Both the position numbers and the translations under genes were made by a program. Shown here piece after piece: positions 45,939 through 55,005 of a DNA stretch of 64,000 nt. Source of the stretch: JANNYA01 sp031422315 (GTDB lineage: Bacteria; Pseudomonadota; Gammaproteobacteria; Xanthomonadales; SZUA-5). The DNA lies in contig JANOQN010000032.1 of the NCBI GenBank assembly GCA_031422315.1, positions 12,346 to 76,345 of the forward strand, written 5' to 3'. The notes under the pieces were generated by a model. That model did not search any database, had not been told where the DNA came from, and worked only from the letters and a program-made list of their open reading frames with translations. How positions within the stretch are numbered: position 1 is the first letter of the stretch; each line of letters opens with the position of its first letter.

Positions 45939-47723
45939 ATGAGCGTTGAAGTCAAAGTTCCAGATTTGGGCGGTGCCAAGGGCGTGCGGGTGATTGAACT
46001 TTTAGCAAAGCCGGGCGATGTGATCGCCAAAGATCAATCCTTGCTTGTCGTTGAAGGCGATAAAGCCACCATGGAAGTGCCTTCCAATAGTGCGGGCGTG
46101 CTGAAAGCCTTCAAAGTGGCGATTGGCGACACGGTTGATGAAGGCTCGCTCATTGCCATCCTTGACACCGCCGCTAGCGCGCCCGTTGCGGCGCCAGTAA
46201 TTGCCGCAGCGCCAGTAATTGCCGCGCCAGTTGTCACTGCTGCTGCCGCAATACCTGCGATAGCGACTGCAGCGTTAGGGCAAGCCATTAGTGATGCGGA
46301 TTTTGACTGCGATGTGGCGGTATTGGGCTCCGGTCCGGGTGGCTACACGGCGGCGTTTCGGGCCTCGGATTTAGGTCAAAAAGTGGTGCTGATAGAGCGC
46401 TACCCAACCTTGGGCGGCGTGTGTTTAAACGTCGGCTGTATTCCGTCCAAAGCGCTATTGCACGCCGCGCGCGTGATTGACGAGGCGCGCGCGTTTGCCG
46501 ATTTAGGCGTGAGCTTTGGCAAGCCGAAAATTGATTTGGATCAGCTGCGCAAGCACAAAGATACCGTGGTGAGCAAACTCACTGGCGGCTTGGCGGGTAT
46601 GGGCAAGCAGCGCAAAGTCACTGTGGTGCAAGGCACGGGTGAATTTGGCTCAGCGAATCATTTTGTTGTCAACGGACACGACAGCGATGGCAAAGCCACG
46701 CAAAAAACCGTGCGTTTCAAGCACGCGATTATTGCCGCTGGATCACAGCCGATCAAACTTCCGGGCCTGCCGTGGGCCGATCCGCGCTTGATGGATTCGA
46801 CCGATGCGCTTTTACTGGCTGACGTGCCAAAACGCCTTTTAGTTGTGGGCGGCGGCATTATTGGTTTGGAAATGGCCTGCGTGTATGACGCGCTCGGCAG
46901 CAAAGTCACGGTCGTTGAGCTGCTCGATCAGCTGATGCCGGGCGCGGATGTGGATTTAGTCAAGCCGCTGCATACCCGCATTGCTAAGCATTACGAAGCG
47001 ATCTATCTGAAAACCAAAGTCAGCAAGATTGAAGCCGAAAAACAGGGCCTACGCGTCACATTTGAAGGCGAAAATGCGCCCGCACCGCAGCTTTATGATC
47101 GCGTACTGGTCAGCGTGGGGCGCAGCCCAAACGGCAAGAAAATTAAGGCAGAAATGGCCGGCGTTGCAGTCACAGAGCGCGGCTTTATCGATGTCGATAA
47201 GCAGCAGCGCACCAACGTGCCGCACATTTTTGCGATTGGCGATCTAGTCGGCCAGCCGATGTTGGCGCACAAAGCAACGCATGAAGCGAAAGTAGCGGCA
47301 GAAGTAGCAGCCGGGCATAAATCCGAATTCGTCGCACGCGTGATTCCTTCGGTGGCATATACCGATCCCGAAGTTGCATGGGTCGGTATTACCGAAACTG
47401 AGGCGAAAAAGCAAGGCATCGCCTACGGCAAAGGCATGTTCCCGCTCGCCGCCAGCGGGCGCGCGATCGGCGTAAACCGCACCGAAGGCTTCACCAAGCT
47501 GCTGTTCGATGAAGTCACGCACAAAGTGATCGGGGCCGGCATAACTGCACCGAACGCCGGGGATTTAATCGCGGAAGTAACGCTTGCGATTGAAATGGGC
47601 TGCGATGCCGCCGACATCGGCCTGACCATCCACCCGCACCCGACAATGTCGGAATCGGTGGGCATGGCGGCGGAAGTATTCGAAGGCACGATTACCGATT
47701 TGTATGTGCCGAAGCGCAAATAG
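45939..47723 (+). CDS. lpdA: Dihydrolipoyl dehydrogenase with N-terminal lipoyl domain
   Basis: FAD enzyme (E3) of 2-oxoacid dehydrogenase complexes, re-oxidising dihydrolipoamide with NAD. Residues 1-80 form a lipoyl domain with the lipoylated Lys in VEGDKATMEVP, then an Ala/Pro/Val linker. The E3 part has a GSGPGGYTAAF FAD site, the redox pair GGVCLNVGCIPSK, an NAD site VVGGGIIGLEM and the catalytic HPHPTMSE. Such lipoyl-E3 fusions normally sit beside aceE-aceF; here those genes are absent from the neighbourhood. ATG 45939. Confidence 0.94.
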   Translation: MSVEVKVPDLGGAKGVRVIELLAKPGDVIAKDQSLLVVEGDKATMEVPSNSAGVLKAFKVAIGDTVDEGSLIAILDTAASAPVAAPVIAAAPVIAAPVVTAAAAIPAIATAALGQAISDADFDCDVAVLGSGPGGYTAAFRASDLGQKVVLIERYPTLGGVCLNVGCIPSKALLHAARVIDEARAFADLGVSFGKPKIDLDQLRKHKDTVVSKLTGGLAGMGKQRKVTVVQGTGEFGSANHFVVNGHDSDGKATQKTVRFKHAIIAAGSQPIKLPGLPWADPRLMDSTDALLLADVPKRLLVVGGGIIGLEMACVYDALGSKVTVVELLDQLMPGADVDLVKPLHTRIAKHYEAIYLKTKVSKIEAEKQGLRVTFEGENAPAPQLYDRVLVSVGRSPNGKKIKAEMAGVAVTERGFIDVDKQQRTNVPHIFAIGDLVGQPMLAHKATHEAKVAAEVAAGHKSEFVARVIPSVAYTDPEVAWVGITETEAKKQGIAYGKGMFPLAASGRAIGVNRTEGFTKLLFDEVTHKVIGAGITAPNAGDLIAEVTLAIEMGCDAADIGLTIHPHPTMSESVGMAAEVFEGTITDLYVPKRK

Positions 47724-48339
47724 CGCGGCTACTACAACGCAGTTTCCAAGCGGTACAAACGCCGGTTTTACGCTGTTAGAAGTGATCGTGGTGCTCGCCA
47801 TTTTGGCGATTATCAGCGCGCTCGCGTTTGTAAACCTAGGTGCGGGCGGGCAATCGCGCGCGCTAGAGCAGGCTGCCCAGCGCGCGAAGCTTGTGTTGGA
47901 GCAAATGTGTGAGCGCGCCAGCTTTGAAGGCGGGCTCTACGGCATGCAGATTTATGCGGACGGCTATGAAGTAAAAACGCCGAGCCAGCCAACCCCGCCG
48001 ATTGATGGCTCGCCCTGGCTTTGGCAGGCAGTGAAAAGCCCAGGTTTTGAACGCACAGAAGTTGCTGAGGGAATAGAAATAAGCCTCGAATTTGCTGGGC
48101 AAGCGCTCAGTTTGCCAACCGATTCCAGTAGCAATGCAAGTTCGGGGCTATCGAATGCCAGGCAGGGTGCGCCGCAGCTCGTATGTATTGACGATCAAAG
48201 CTGGCCGCAATTTCGCTTGCGTTTTAAAGCCGCGCGCGCCGGCGATTCTGCGTCCAATACCGCGCTCCAGCGCTGGGTTGAACCGAGCACGGCCATTGAT
48301 GGCGCGCTGACCATTGGCAAGCCAGGGCCGCAAGGTTGA
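47704..48339 (+). CDS. GspH/FimT-like prepilin-type protein
   Basis: A 211-residue pseudopilin-like protein. The class III signal is clear: a short leader ending in Gly, then FTLLEVIVVLAILAIISALAF, with Glu5 of the mature protein. The C-terminal part is soluble with two cysteines (QMCERA and LVCIDDQ). GspH proteins cap the type II secretion pseudopilus; FimT-like relatives can bind DNA. No other gsp or pil gene is adjacent. ATG 47704 overlaps the end of lpdA by 20 bases, giving an 18-20 residue leader. Confidence 0.72.
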   Translation: MCRSANSAATTTQFPSGTNAGFTLLEVIVVLAILAIISALAFVNLGAGGQSRALEQAAQRAKLVLEQMCERASFEGGLYGMQIYADGYEVKTPSQPTPPIDGSPWLWQAVKSPGFERTEVAEGIEISLEFAGQALSLPTDSSSNASSGLSNARQGAPQLVCIDDQSWPQFRLRFKAARAGDSASNTALQRWVEPSTAIDGALTIGKPGPQG

Positions 48340-48477
48340 TTTCGCTGTTAAGGCCAGCGTTTTAGTGCTTCACGTATCTTCGCCGCTCTTTTTGCTGATA
48401 GAGCTGTATTTCTATGCTGACTTTTCCATGCTTACGCGCCTGAGCAGATTCTTCTGGCGTGCGCTCAGGGCGTCAAC

Positions 48478-49482
48478 ATGAGTTTGACGATTGCCATGGT
48501 TGGCGGCTCAGGCGGCACTGCGGTTGGCGAATCGCTGGCAAAAGGTGCGCGAGCACTTGGGCACCAAGTTAACTACTTTGATTTGATCAATGCTGTACAC
48601 CCAAATCGATTTATTCACGGCCTAACATGGCGGTTCTTTGATCGCCGCATGACCCGAATGGGTAGCTTTGCAGCTCATGTGCTGAGTGAATGCCAACGCT
48701 TGAAAGCGGACTGTTTAATCACCACGGGCGCGGCGCCGATCCCGTTGAATATCATCCTTGCGCTGCGCGCGGCCGGGGTGATTTGCATGAATTTTTCCAC
48801 TGACGATCCGTGGAATCAGCGCGTTTGTGGTGGCTGGTTTCGCGCGGCGCTAGCGCAGTACGACTTTGCCTTTACTCCGCGCAGCGCCAATTTTGCCGAG
48901 TTTCAAGCGCTAAATGGCCCGAAGACCGCGCAGCTAAAGTTTGGCTATGAACCAGAATTTTTCTACGTGGATAGCCAAAATCATGCGGAAGTATATGACG
49001 TCGCTTTTGTCGGCGGCGCGGATCAAGATCGCCTTTTGCTGCTGGAGCCCCTACTAAAAAGCGGGCTGAATATCGCGCTTTTTGGTGCTTACTGGCATAA
49101 CCATAAACAAACTAAACCGTTTGCGAAAGGCGGCTTAAATAATGCTGGAATGCGGGCTTTGGCCAGCCAGGCCAAAGTATCGTTATGCATTGTGCGGCGG
49201 CAAAATCGCGACGGCCACGTCATGCGCAGCTTAGAGGCCGCCGCCAGCGGCGAATGCATGCTGGTCGAGCGTACCGACGAGCACATGGAAATTTTCGGTG
49301 CTGAGAGTGAATGCGTGCGCTATTTTCAAAGCGCCGACGATATCCCGCGCATCGCGCGTGAAATGATAGCCGACCCCGCGCAGCGCGCATTGTTTAAGCA
49401 GCGAGTGGTGCAGAAAATTGCGCAGGGCAAGCACAGCTATCAGGATCGGTTGGCGAGCATGTTGGAGTTTGCGGGGCTTTGA
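48478..49482 (+). CDS. Glycosyltransferase, CgeB-like (glycos_transf_1_2 type)
   Basis: A 334-residue cytosolic glycosyltransferase with GT-B layout. The N-terminal half has IAMVGGSGGTAVGESL and MNFSTDDPWN; the C-terminal donor-binding half has VAFVGGADQDR and RSLEAAASGECMLVERTDEH, the hallmark of CgeB/spore-maturation-type glycosyltransferases, followed by a HYQDRL-like end. It probably builds a surface polysaccharide with the two next transferases. ATG 48478. Confidence 0.72.
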   Translation: MSLTIAMVGGSGGTAVGESLAKGARALGHQVNYFDLINAVHPNRFIHGLTWRFFDRRMTRMGSFAAHVLSECQRLKADCLITTGAAPIPLNIILALRAAGVICMNFSTDDPWNQRVCGGWFRAALAQYDFAFTPRSANFAEFQALNGPKTAQLKFGYEPEFFYVDSQNHAEVYDVAFVGGADQDRLLLLEPLLKSGLNIALFGAYWHNHKQTKPFAKGGLNNAGMRALASQAKVSLCIVRRQNRDGHVMRSLEAAASGECMLVERTDEHMEIFGAESECVRYFQSADDIPRIAREMIADPAQRALFKQRVVQKIAQGKHSYQDRLASMLEFAGL

Positions 49483-49540
49483 TGCAAGCTGGCTAGATTC
49501 ACGGCAATCCGTTGGCAATTTTGCACAACTTTGAGTCTGC

Positions 49541-50686
49541 TTAGCGCGCTGACAAAAGTACACGCAGAAGTGGCTGGTAGCACTTTTCAAAGTGCCAGTC
49601 ACGTGCAATTTTCTGCCTACCCAGCTCACCTTGAAGCCGGGCATCTGGATGTCTCTCATGCCAACTTCGCAGCGCCGTCGCGATGGAATCGGCATCATTG
49701 GGATCGACTGCGATACCAAATTCGGGTAAATACGCTTGCCATTGCGCGCCGTTTGATAACAGCAAACTCAAGCCTGCGCTCATGTAATCAAACACCTTGT
49801 TGCTGGCGCCTGCCATGTAGTAGTGGTTGATGTTTTTTGGGCTGTTGGAAAAAAATGCCAAGCCAACATCCGCACGCCGCGTGAGTGCCAACAATTGTGC
49901 GCGGTCCTCAATACTGCCCAAATCTATGACCCGTTCGGCAATACCAAGTAAGCGCGCACGTTCAAGTAACGCAAGGGTATGAACCCTGCCTCCGAATTCG
50001 TAGCTTGCGAACTGAAATAGGGTGTTTGGCACTTTGGCAATCGCTTCAATCAAAGCCAATGGCACGCGGGCTTGACCCATGGAACCGTGAAAGTGAACCA
50101 ACAAACTTTTTCCGAGTTGATCTAGGCGCTTGTCTTGCAGTTCGCACAACGGAGCAACGTTCCAAATCACCAAATCTTCCCCACGCCCAGGCCCAACTTG
50201 CGCCCGTGCGAACCGCAATCGATCCTCATTTGGCATCACGACTATGTCTGCCGTCTTTAGCGCGCGCGCGCGTAAGCGTGCTACAAGCCGACGCTGCCAC
50301 GGCTGCTTGCTTTGGATGGCGTCGGGGGAGTCGTGTTCTTGATACAGGAATTTACTAGCGCCGAAAAATCGTGCAGCCATTGCAGCTGGCAATGCCAGGG
50401 CATCCGAGGCATACACCCATTTAGGGCGCTGCCACAGCGCAAGATTGCAGGCTTTTACAATAAATACTAGCCAATGTAGCAGCTTACGCCAGCCACTAGG
50501 CATCGCCCTGCAAAAGTGTAGGCGTGCTGGGAAATTCGAAGGAAACTTAGGTGAAAAGTCGGAAGCGCTTAGGCAGCTCAGCACTTGCACCGGCAACCCG
50601 GCCGCTGCAATCAGAGGAATCGCGTGTAGGACTGGCGGATAACCCGCAACATCGCCAAAATGAATAATTAGAACGCCACTTTTCAT
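49541..50686 (-). CDS. GT-B glycosyltransferase
   Basis: A 381-residue glycosyltransferase of the GT4-like group on the minus strand. N-terminal LIIHFGDVAGYPPVLH, an acceptor domain with FLYQEHDSPD, then a donor domain with VHFHGSMGQARVPLAL and NKVFDYMSAGLSLLLSNG, the position of the E-x7-E sugar-nucleotide site (here a D/G variant). Substrate unknown. It stands between two plus-strand transferases, so the locus has mixed orientation. ATG 50686. Confidence 0.78.
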   Translation of the reverse strand: MKSGVLIIHFGDVAGYPPVLHAIPLIAAAGLPVQVLSCLSASDFSPKFPSNFPARLHFCRAMPSGWRKLLHWLVFIVKACNLALWQRPKWVYASDALALPAAMAARFFGASKFLYQEHDSPDAIQSKQPWQRRLVARLRARALKTADIVVMPNEDRLRFARAQVGPGRGEDLVIWNVAPLCELQDKRLDQLGKSLLVHFHGSMGQARVPLALIEAIAKVPNTLFQFASYEFGGRVHTLALLERARLLGIAERVIDLGSIEDRAQLLALTRRADVGLAFFSNSPKNINHYYMAGASNKVFDYMSAGLSLLLSNGAQWQAYLPEFGIAVDPNDADSIATALRSWHERHPDARLQGELGRQKIARDWHFEKCYQPLLRVLLSAR

Positions 50687-50798
50687 CGGTGAAAGTTAGC
50701 ATAAATGCCGCTCAGGGTCAGGCCAATTTCGCTTAGACTTGCCTTTGTTTAACCATAAAATGGGGATCTGATTTGCATACTCTTTTTTCGCAGCTCGC

Positions 50799-51989
50799 AT
50801 GCCGATAGAAGTTGCCCACGTTCTAGCTGGCATTGATCCGCGCTTTGGTGGGCCGACTTATTCAGTGCCCAGATTAAGCGCTGCACTGCGCGAAGTTGGC
50901 GTGGCGTCAACGCTGCTAAGCACGCACAGTTTTGATGCGCAGCCAATTAACGACGCGCACATTCAAGCCTATCCGCATGACTATTCAAAGCTGCCAATCT
51001 TGCGCGGATTGCGACTCTCTGCAGGATTGCGAACCGCTGTTTTTAGCTCTGCAAAAAATTCGCTAGAAAATGCATCGATCATCCATTCGCATGGGCTTTG
51101 GCTGCTGCCAAATGTGTGGGCTGGGCGCGCCGCAGCAAAATTTCAGCGCCCGCTGATCGTGTCACCTAGAGGCATGCTGGCGCCGGCGGCGTTAGCTTTT
51201 TCGAGCTTAAAGAAGCGGCTGTTTTGGAAATTTTTACAAGCGTCGGCCTATCAAAATGCGGCCTGTTATCACGCCACTTCAGCGCAAGAGGCCGCCGATA
51301 TTCGAAGCTTTGGCATTACCGCACCGATTGCCGTGATTGCCAACGGCGTGGATTTGCCTACGTTTGAAACGCCACCGATACCCGCAAATCCAGCAGTTAA
51401 AACCATCTTGGCACTAGGCCGTATTCACCCGATAAAAGGGTTGGATACGCTTATTCGCGCTTGGGCGGCCATAGCGCCTACCCGGCCGGATTGGCGGCTA
51501 GTCATTTGCGGGCCAGATGATGTGGGCTACGGGCAAATGCTGCGCGCGCTAATTGCTGAACTGCAATGCCCGCGCGTGGAAATTTCTCCAGCGGTTTACG
51601 ATGTGGAAAAATGGGCGGTGTTGGCATCGGCGCAGCTGTTTGTGTCAGTGTCGCAAAGCGAGAACTTTGGGCTATCCATTGCCGAGGCCTTAGGCTGCAG
51701 CGTGCCGGCAGTTGTTAGCTACGGTGCGCCCTGGGCCGGTATGCACGATCAGCGCTGCGGCTGGTGGATAGATCATGGCGTAGCGCCTTTGATGGCCGCA
51801 CTTACGCACGCTACTGCACTGCCTGAGCACGAGCTACAGGATATGGGCGCGCGCGCGAAAGCCTGGATTGCCGAAGAATTTAGCTGGCGCAGCAAGGCCT
51901 TAGCCATGCAATCAGTGTACGCGTGGGCGCTTGGGCAAGCAGATGCGCCGTGTAGTTTGGTTCATGGGCTGTTGCACCCACCAAATTAA
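50799..51989 (+). CDS. GT4-family glycosyltransferase
   Basis: A 396-residue transferase. N-terminal GIDPRFGGPTYSVPRLS, IIHSHGLWLLPNVW and SPRGMLAPAAL are typical of GT4 enzymes of polysaccharide loci. The donor domain shows ANGVDLP, LGRIHPIKGLDTLIRAW and SENFGLSIAEALGCSVPAV, with the E-x7-E pair (Glu in SENFG and AEALG). Probably adds a hexose to a surface glycan. It diverges from the previous transferase. ATG 50799. Confidence 0.85.
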   Translation: MPIEVAHVLAGIDPRFGGPTYSVPRLSAALREVGVASTLLSTHSFDAQPINDAHIQAYPHDYSKLPILRGLRLSAGLRTAVFSSAKNSLENASIIHSHGLWLLPNVWAGRAAAKFQRPLIVSPRGMLAPAALAFSSLKKRLFWKFLQASAYQNAACYHATSAQEAADIRSFGITAPIAVIANGVDLPTFETPPIPANPAVKTILALGRIHPIKGLDTLIRAWAAIAPTRPDWRLVICGPDDVGYGQMLRALIAELQCPRVEISPAVYDVEKWAVLASAQLFVSVSQSENFGLSIAEALGCSVPAVVSYGAPWAGMHDQRCGWWIDHGVAPLMAALTHATALPEHELQDMGARAKAWIAEEFSWRSKALAMQSVYAWALGQADAPCSLVHGLLHPPN

Positions 51990-52028
51990 CTATTGGGCTT
52001 TGCTAGTCGAAATTGGTAATCTGCAGCC

Positions 52029-52259
52029 ATGAAAAATTCAGCTCAGCTTGAACAAGCCGTTCTCAATCTCCCGCCTGCGCTTCGTGCGCAGCTTGCGCTT
52101 GCAGCATGGGAAAGTTTGGAGACCTATCCAGCCGCAGATCGCACCCTAGATTCTGACGGAATTAGCCTTGCAATTGAGCGTAATAGCCAAGTTGAGTCGG
52201 GCCAGGCTAGATTGCTAACCCACGATGAGTTTCGGCATCTTACCGGCGGCCAGATCTAG
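52029..52259 (+). CDS. Antitoxin of a type II module (putative addiction module component)
   Basis: A 76-residue protein matching the 'addiction module component' family: N-terminal QLEQAVLNLPPALRAQLALAAWESL and C-terminal AIERNSQVESGQARLLTHDEFRHL, the toxin-wrapping part. It should neutralise the next gene's product and repress its own promoter. Stop TAG overlaps the toxin GTG. Confidence 0.82.
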   Translation: MKNSAQLEQAVLNLPPALRAQLALAAWESLETYPAADRTLDSDGISLAIERNSQVESGQARLLTHDEFRHLTGGQI

Positions 52260-52552
52260 TGCTAGCTGAGTATCACGTCCTTACGGCCTCAGATGTGAAA
52301 AGTGCAGTTGCCTTCTACAACGAAAAAGGCGCTGGCCTCGGCGATCAGCTTCGTCGAGAGATCTATCAAACAATCGACAATATCCTTCTTAATCCACTGC
52401 GATATGCAGTGGTCGAACACGATATCCGACGCAGCTTCGTTCACCGCTTTCCATACTCCGTATTATTTCGAATAGTCAGCACTGAAGTAGTCCGCATTCT
52501 AGTTGTACGCCATCATCGGCGTCATTCCCGGTTTGGTTTAGCTAGGGTGTAA
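52259..52552 (+). CDS. RelE/ParE-family toxin
   Basis: A 97-residue RelE/ParE-type protein starting at GTG 52259 (TAGTG overlap). AEYHVLTASDVKSAVAFYNEKG is the N-terminal helix-strand, LGDQLRREIYQTIDNILLNPLRY the helical middle and RRSFVHRFPYSVLFRIV the C-terminal sheet with basic residues. It may be a gyrase-targeting ParE or an mRNA interferase. Its last 31 bases overlap the 3' end of comEC on the other strand. Confidence 0.85.
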   Translation: MLAEYHVLTASDVKSAVAFYNEKGAGLGDQLRREIYQTIDNILLNPLRYAVVEHDIRRSFVHRFPYSVLFRIVSTEVVRILVVRHHRRHSRFGLARV

Positions 52553-54984
52553 GTCGTTGCGCCACGCCACCAAAACCTCTGCCCACGCTCGGCGGTAAAC
52601 CCGGCACCAGCTTCACCAAACATCAAGCTGAGTGCGCCCGTTTCAGACACATTCCACTCGCTCGCGCCCTGCGCCTGCACGCGATCACGCGTGACCCCAC
52701 GCGGAAAGTCAAAGCGGTTTTGATGCCCAACCGGATACCAAACTTGCTTCGGATCAACCGCTTGCAAAAACGCCGCGCTGTTGGAGCCGGCACTGCCGTG
52801 GTGCGCGGCGATTAGTACGTCGGCATTTAAGCTAGCAGAGTCAATACGCAGCATGCGCGCTTCGATTAGCACGTCAATGTCACCCGGCAATAGCGCGCTT
52901 TGGTAGCCAGAATTGATCGACTTATCGGCGCTTTTGCCCGTCGAAATATGCAGCACGCAAGAGCTTTGATTGCGCAGATAAGGCAAGCCAATGTTCGGGT
53001 GTAAAAACTTAAACTCAACGCCATCCCAGCGCCAGGACTGCCCGGTTTGGCAGGCCTGTGCTGGCGTGCGGCTACGTAAATTGCTGTTTTTACCGACTGC
53101 GCTGGTCCAGAGTTCAGCATTCGGATAGGCATCGGTAATCGCGTTTAACCCGCCTGCATGGTCCAAATCTGCGTGGCTCAGCACGATTTTATCCAAGCGC
53201 TTGACGCCGAGCGCTAATAAGCTGGGCAGCACCTGGCTTTCACCGGCATTCGAACCCTCAGGCCAGCCTGGGCCAGTATCAAACAGCACCGCATGCGTGC
53301 GGGTTTGAATCAGAGCGCTGAGGCCCTGGCCAACATCAAACAGCGTCATGCGAAACTGCTGATCGGCAATTTTTTGATCCGCATTGCCAGGCATTTGCTG
53401 TGGTAGAAACAGCGGCAGTAGTAGCAATGGACCGAACCCGCGCCCAGGCAGTGTTTTGGGCGCAAATAGCCACAATAGCCCGGCGCAGGCTAAGCCAAAT
53501 GCGATTGGGCCGGGTGCAGACAGGTTGAAAATAGGGGCGAGCAGGGCGGAAATTTCGGTGTGCATGGCCTCAAGCGCGACGCCAAAATAGCGCAGCAAGA
53601 TCAAAGCCAGTGCAATGACCGGCGCGGCAAAGCTGGTGCTAAGCAGGGACAAAATAAGACCGAGCAGTACTAGCGGCACCACCAATAGCGAGATAAACGG
53701 TACCGCAAGCAAGTTAATAATCGGTGCGCTGATCGAGATCTGCTGAAATAGCAAAAGCCCGAACGGCAGCAAGCCCAAGCTCATCAGCAGCTGCGCGGGA
53801 ATCAAGCTCTTAAAAAAACCGCGCTCCGGCCAGCGCTGCCCGTAAACTAATAACAAAAGCCCAACTGCGGCAAACGAAAGCCAAAATCCGGCTGCCAACA
53901 CCGCAAGCGGGTCCAGCAGCAATACCGCAATCAGTGCCAATGCATAGCCCTGCCACAAGCTTTGTGAGCGCCTAAACATAACCCCGAACAGCAGCGCGGC
54001 TAGCATTAACAGCGTGCGCTGCGCCGGCACCGCAAACCCGGCCAAAGCGCCATAGCCGCTAGCGAACAGCAGCGCTAACAATGCACACAGCTGCGGCCTG
54101 GGTAGCCAAAGGCAAAGGCTGGGAAAGGCTGTGCTTAGTAACCTACCAAATAGCGCGCCAAAGCCAGCCAACAAAGTAATGTGCAGGCCGCTGATCGCGA
54201 TTAAATGCGTGATGCCGGTGCTGCGAAACAGTTCCCAATCGGCATCGCTCAGCATTCGGGTATCGGCCACCGCGAGCGCCTGCGCCAAACCCAAAGCGCG
54301 CTGCTTTGGTGCGTTTTCTGATGCTGGCTTTGCCGGATCTATCGCCGCCACTTCGGCGAATGTTTGGCTGATATGCTCACGCAGTGCCAGCAAACCACGC
54401 GCCGGGCTCAAGCGCTGATTGTCTTTTGAAGCCACCACGTAACCCACCGCCGCGATGCGCCGCAACGCGGCAAAGCGCTCGAAATCAAAACCGCCTGGAT
54501 TCACTTCGCCGTGTACACGTCTGAGTTTTACTTTGACCTGCCAGCATTCGCCGCCGATTAATTTGGGCGGCTGATACCAGCTCAGTGAAGCGCGGATGGC
54601 ATCAGTGCTATCAGTGGCCTGCAATTGCATCAGCACCCGAGCCGGCGCACGCGCATCGGAAGCATTGGCGTACTTTGGAAAATCGACGATACAGCCAGTG
54701 CGTAGCTGTTCGCTATTCTCCTGCGCCACGGGCAGCTTGGTGGCTAAAAAACGCTCAGCAATGGCACTGCTGTAAAGATAGCCACCTAATAAAAACAACG
54801 CCGGCCAGAACCAACCGACGCCTCGACGCAGCCGATAAATCAACGCCAGCAAAAACATTACAAGCGCGATAAACATGAGCCAGAGCTGCTCATGCTGACT
54901 CGGCAAAAACGGCTGCCAAGCCGTCGCACTGCAACCCAGCAGCAGCGCGAAAGCCATTGGCAAATTCAAGCCAAAGCGGCTCAA
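52522..54984 (-). CDS. comEC: ComEC/Rec2 DNA internalisation channel
   Basis: Inner-membrane channel for transforming DNA. An N-terminal soluble OB/DUF4131 part (residues about 80-210, CIVDFPKYANA), the competence domain with about ten membrane segments (GITHLIAISGLHITLLAGF), and a C-terminal metallo-beta-lactamase-like domain (TLFDVGQGLSALIQ, LSHADLDHAGG, AHHGSAGSNS). 820 residues, full length. The start is TTG 54984. The 3' end is shared with the toxin gene on the plus strand. Confidence 0.92.
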   Translation of the reverse strand: MSRFGLNLPMAFALLLGCSATAWQPFLPSQHEQLWLMFIALVMFLLALIYRLRRGVGWFWPALFLLGGYLYSSAIAERFLATKLPVAQENSEQLRTGCIVDFPKYANASDARAPARVLMQLQATDSTDAIRASLSWYQPPKLIGGECWQVKVKLRRVHGEVNPGGFDFERFAALRRIAAVGYVVASKDNQRLSPARGLLALREHISQTFAEVAAIDPAKPASENAPKQRALGLAQALAVADTRMLSDADWELFRSTGITHLIAISGLHITLLAGFGALFGRLLSTAFPSLCLWLPRPQLCALLALLFASGYGALAGFAVPAQRTLLMLAALLFGVMFRRSQSLWQGYALALIAVLLLDPLAVLAAGFWLSFAAVGLLLLVYGQRWPERGFFKSLIPAQLLMSLGLLPFGLLLFQQISISAPIINLLAVPFISLLVVPLVLLGLILSLLSTSFAAPVIALALILLRYFGVALEAMHTEISALLAPIFNLSAPGPIAFGLACAGLLWLFAPKTLPGRGFGPLLLLPLFLPQQMPGNADQKIADQQFRMTLFDVGQGLSALIQTRTHAVLFDTGPGWPEGSNAGESQVLPSLLALGVKRLDKIVLSHADLDHAGGLNAITDAYPNAELWTSAVGKNSNLRSRTPAQACQTGQSWRWDGVEFKFLHPNIGLPYLRNQSSCVLHISTGKSADKSINSGYQSALLPGDIDVLIEARMLRIDSASLNADVLIAAHHGSAGSNSAAFLQAVDPKQVWYPVGHQNRFDFPRGVTRDRVQAQGASEWNVSETGALSLMFGEAGAGFTAERGQRFWWRGATTYTLAKPNRE

Positions 54985-55005
54985 AACAAATTGCCTTAGC
55001 GGAGG

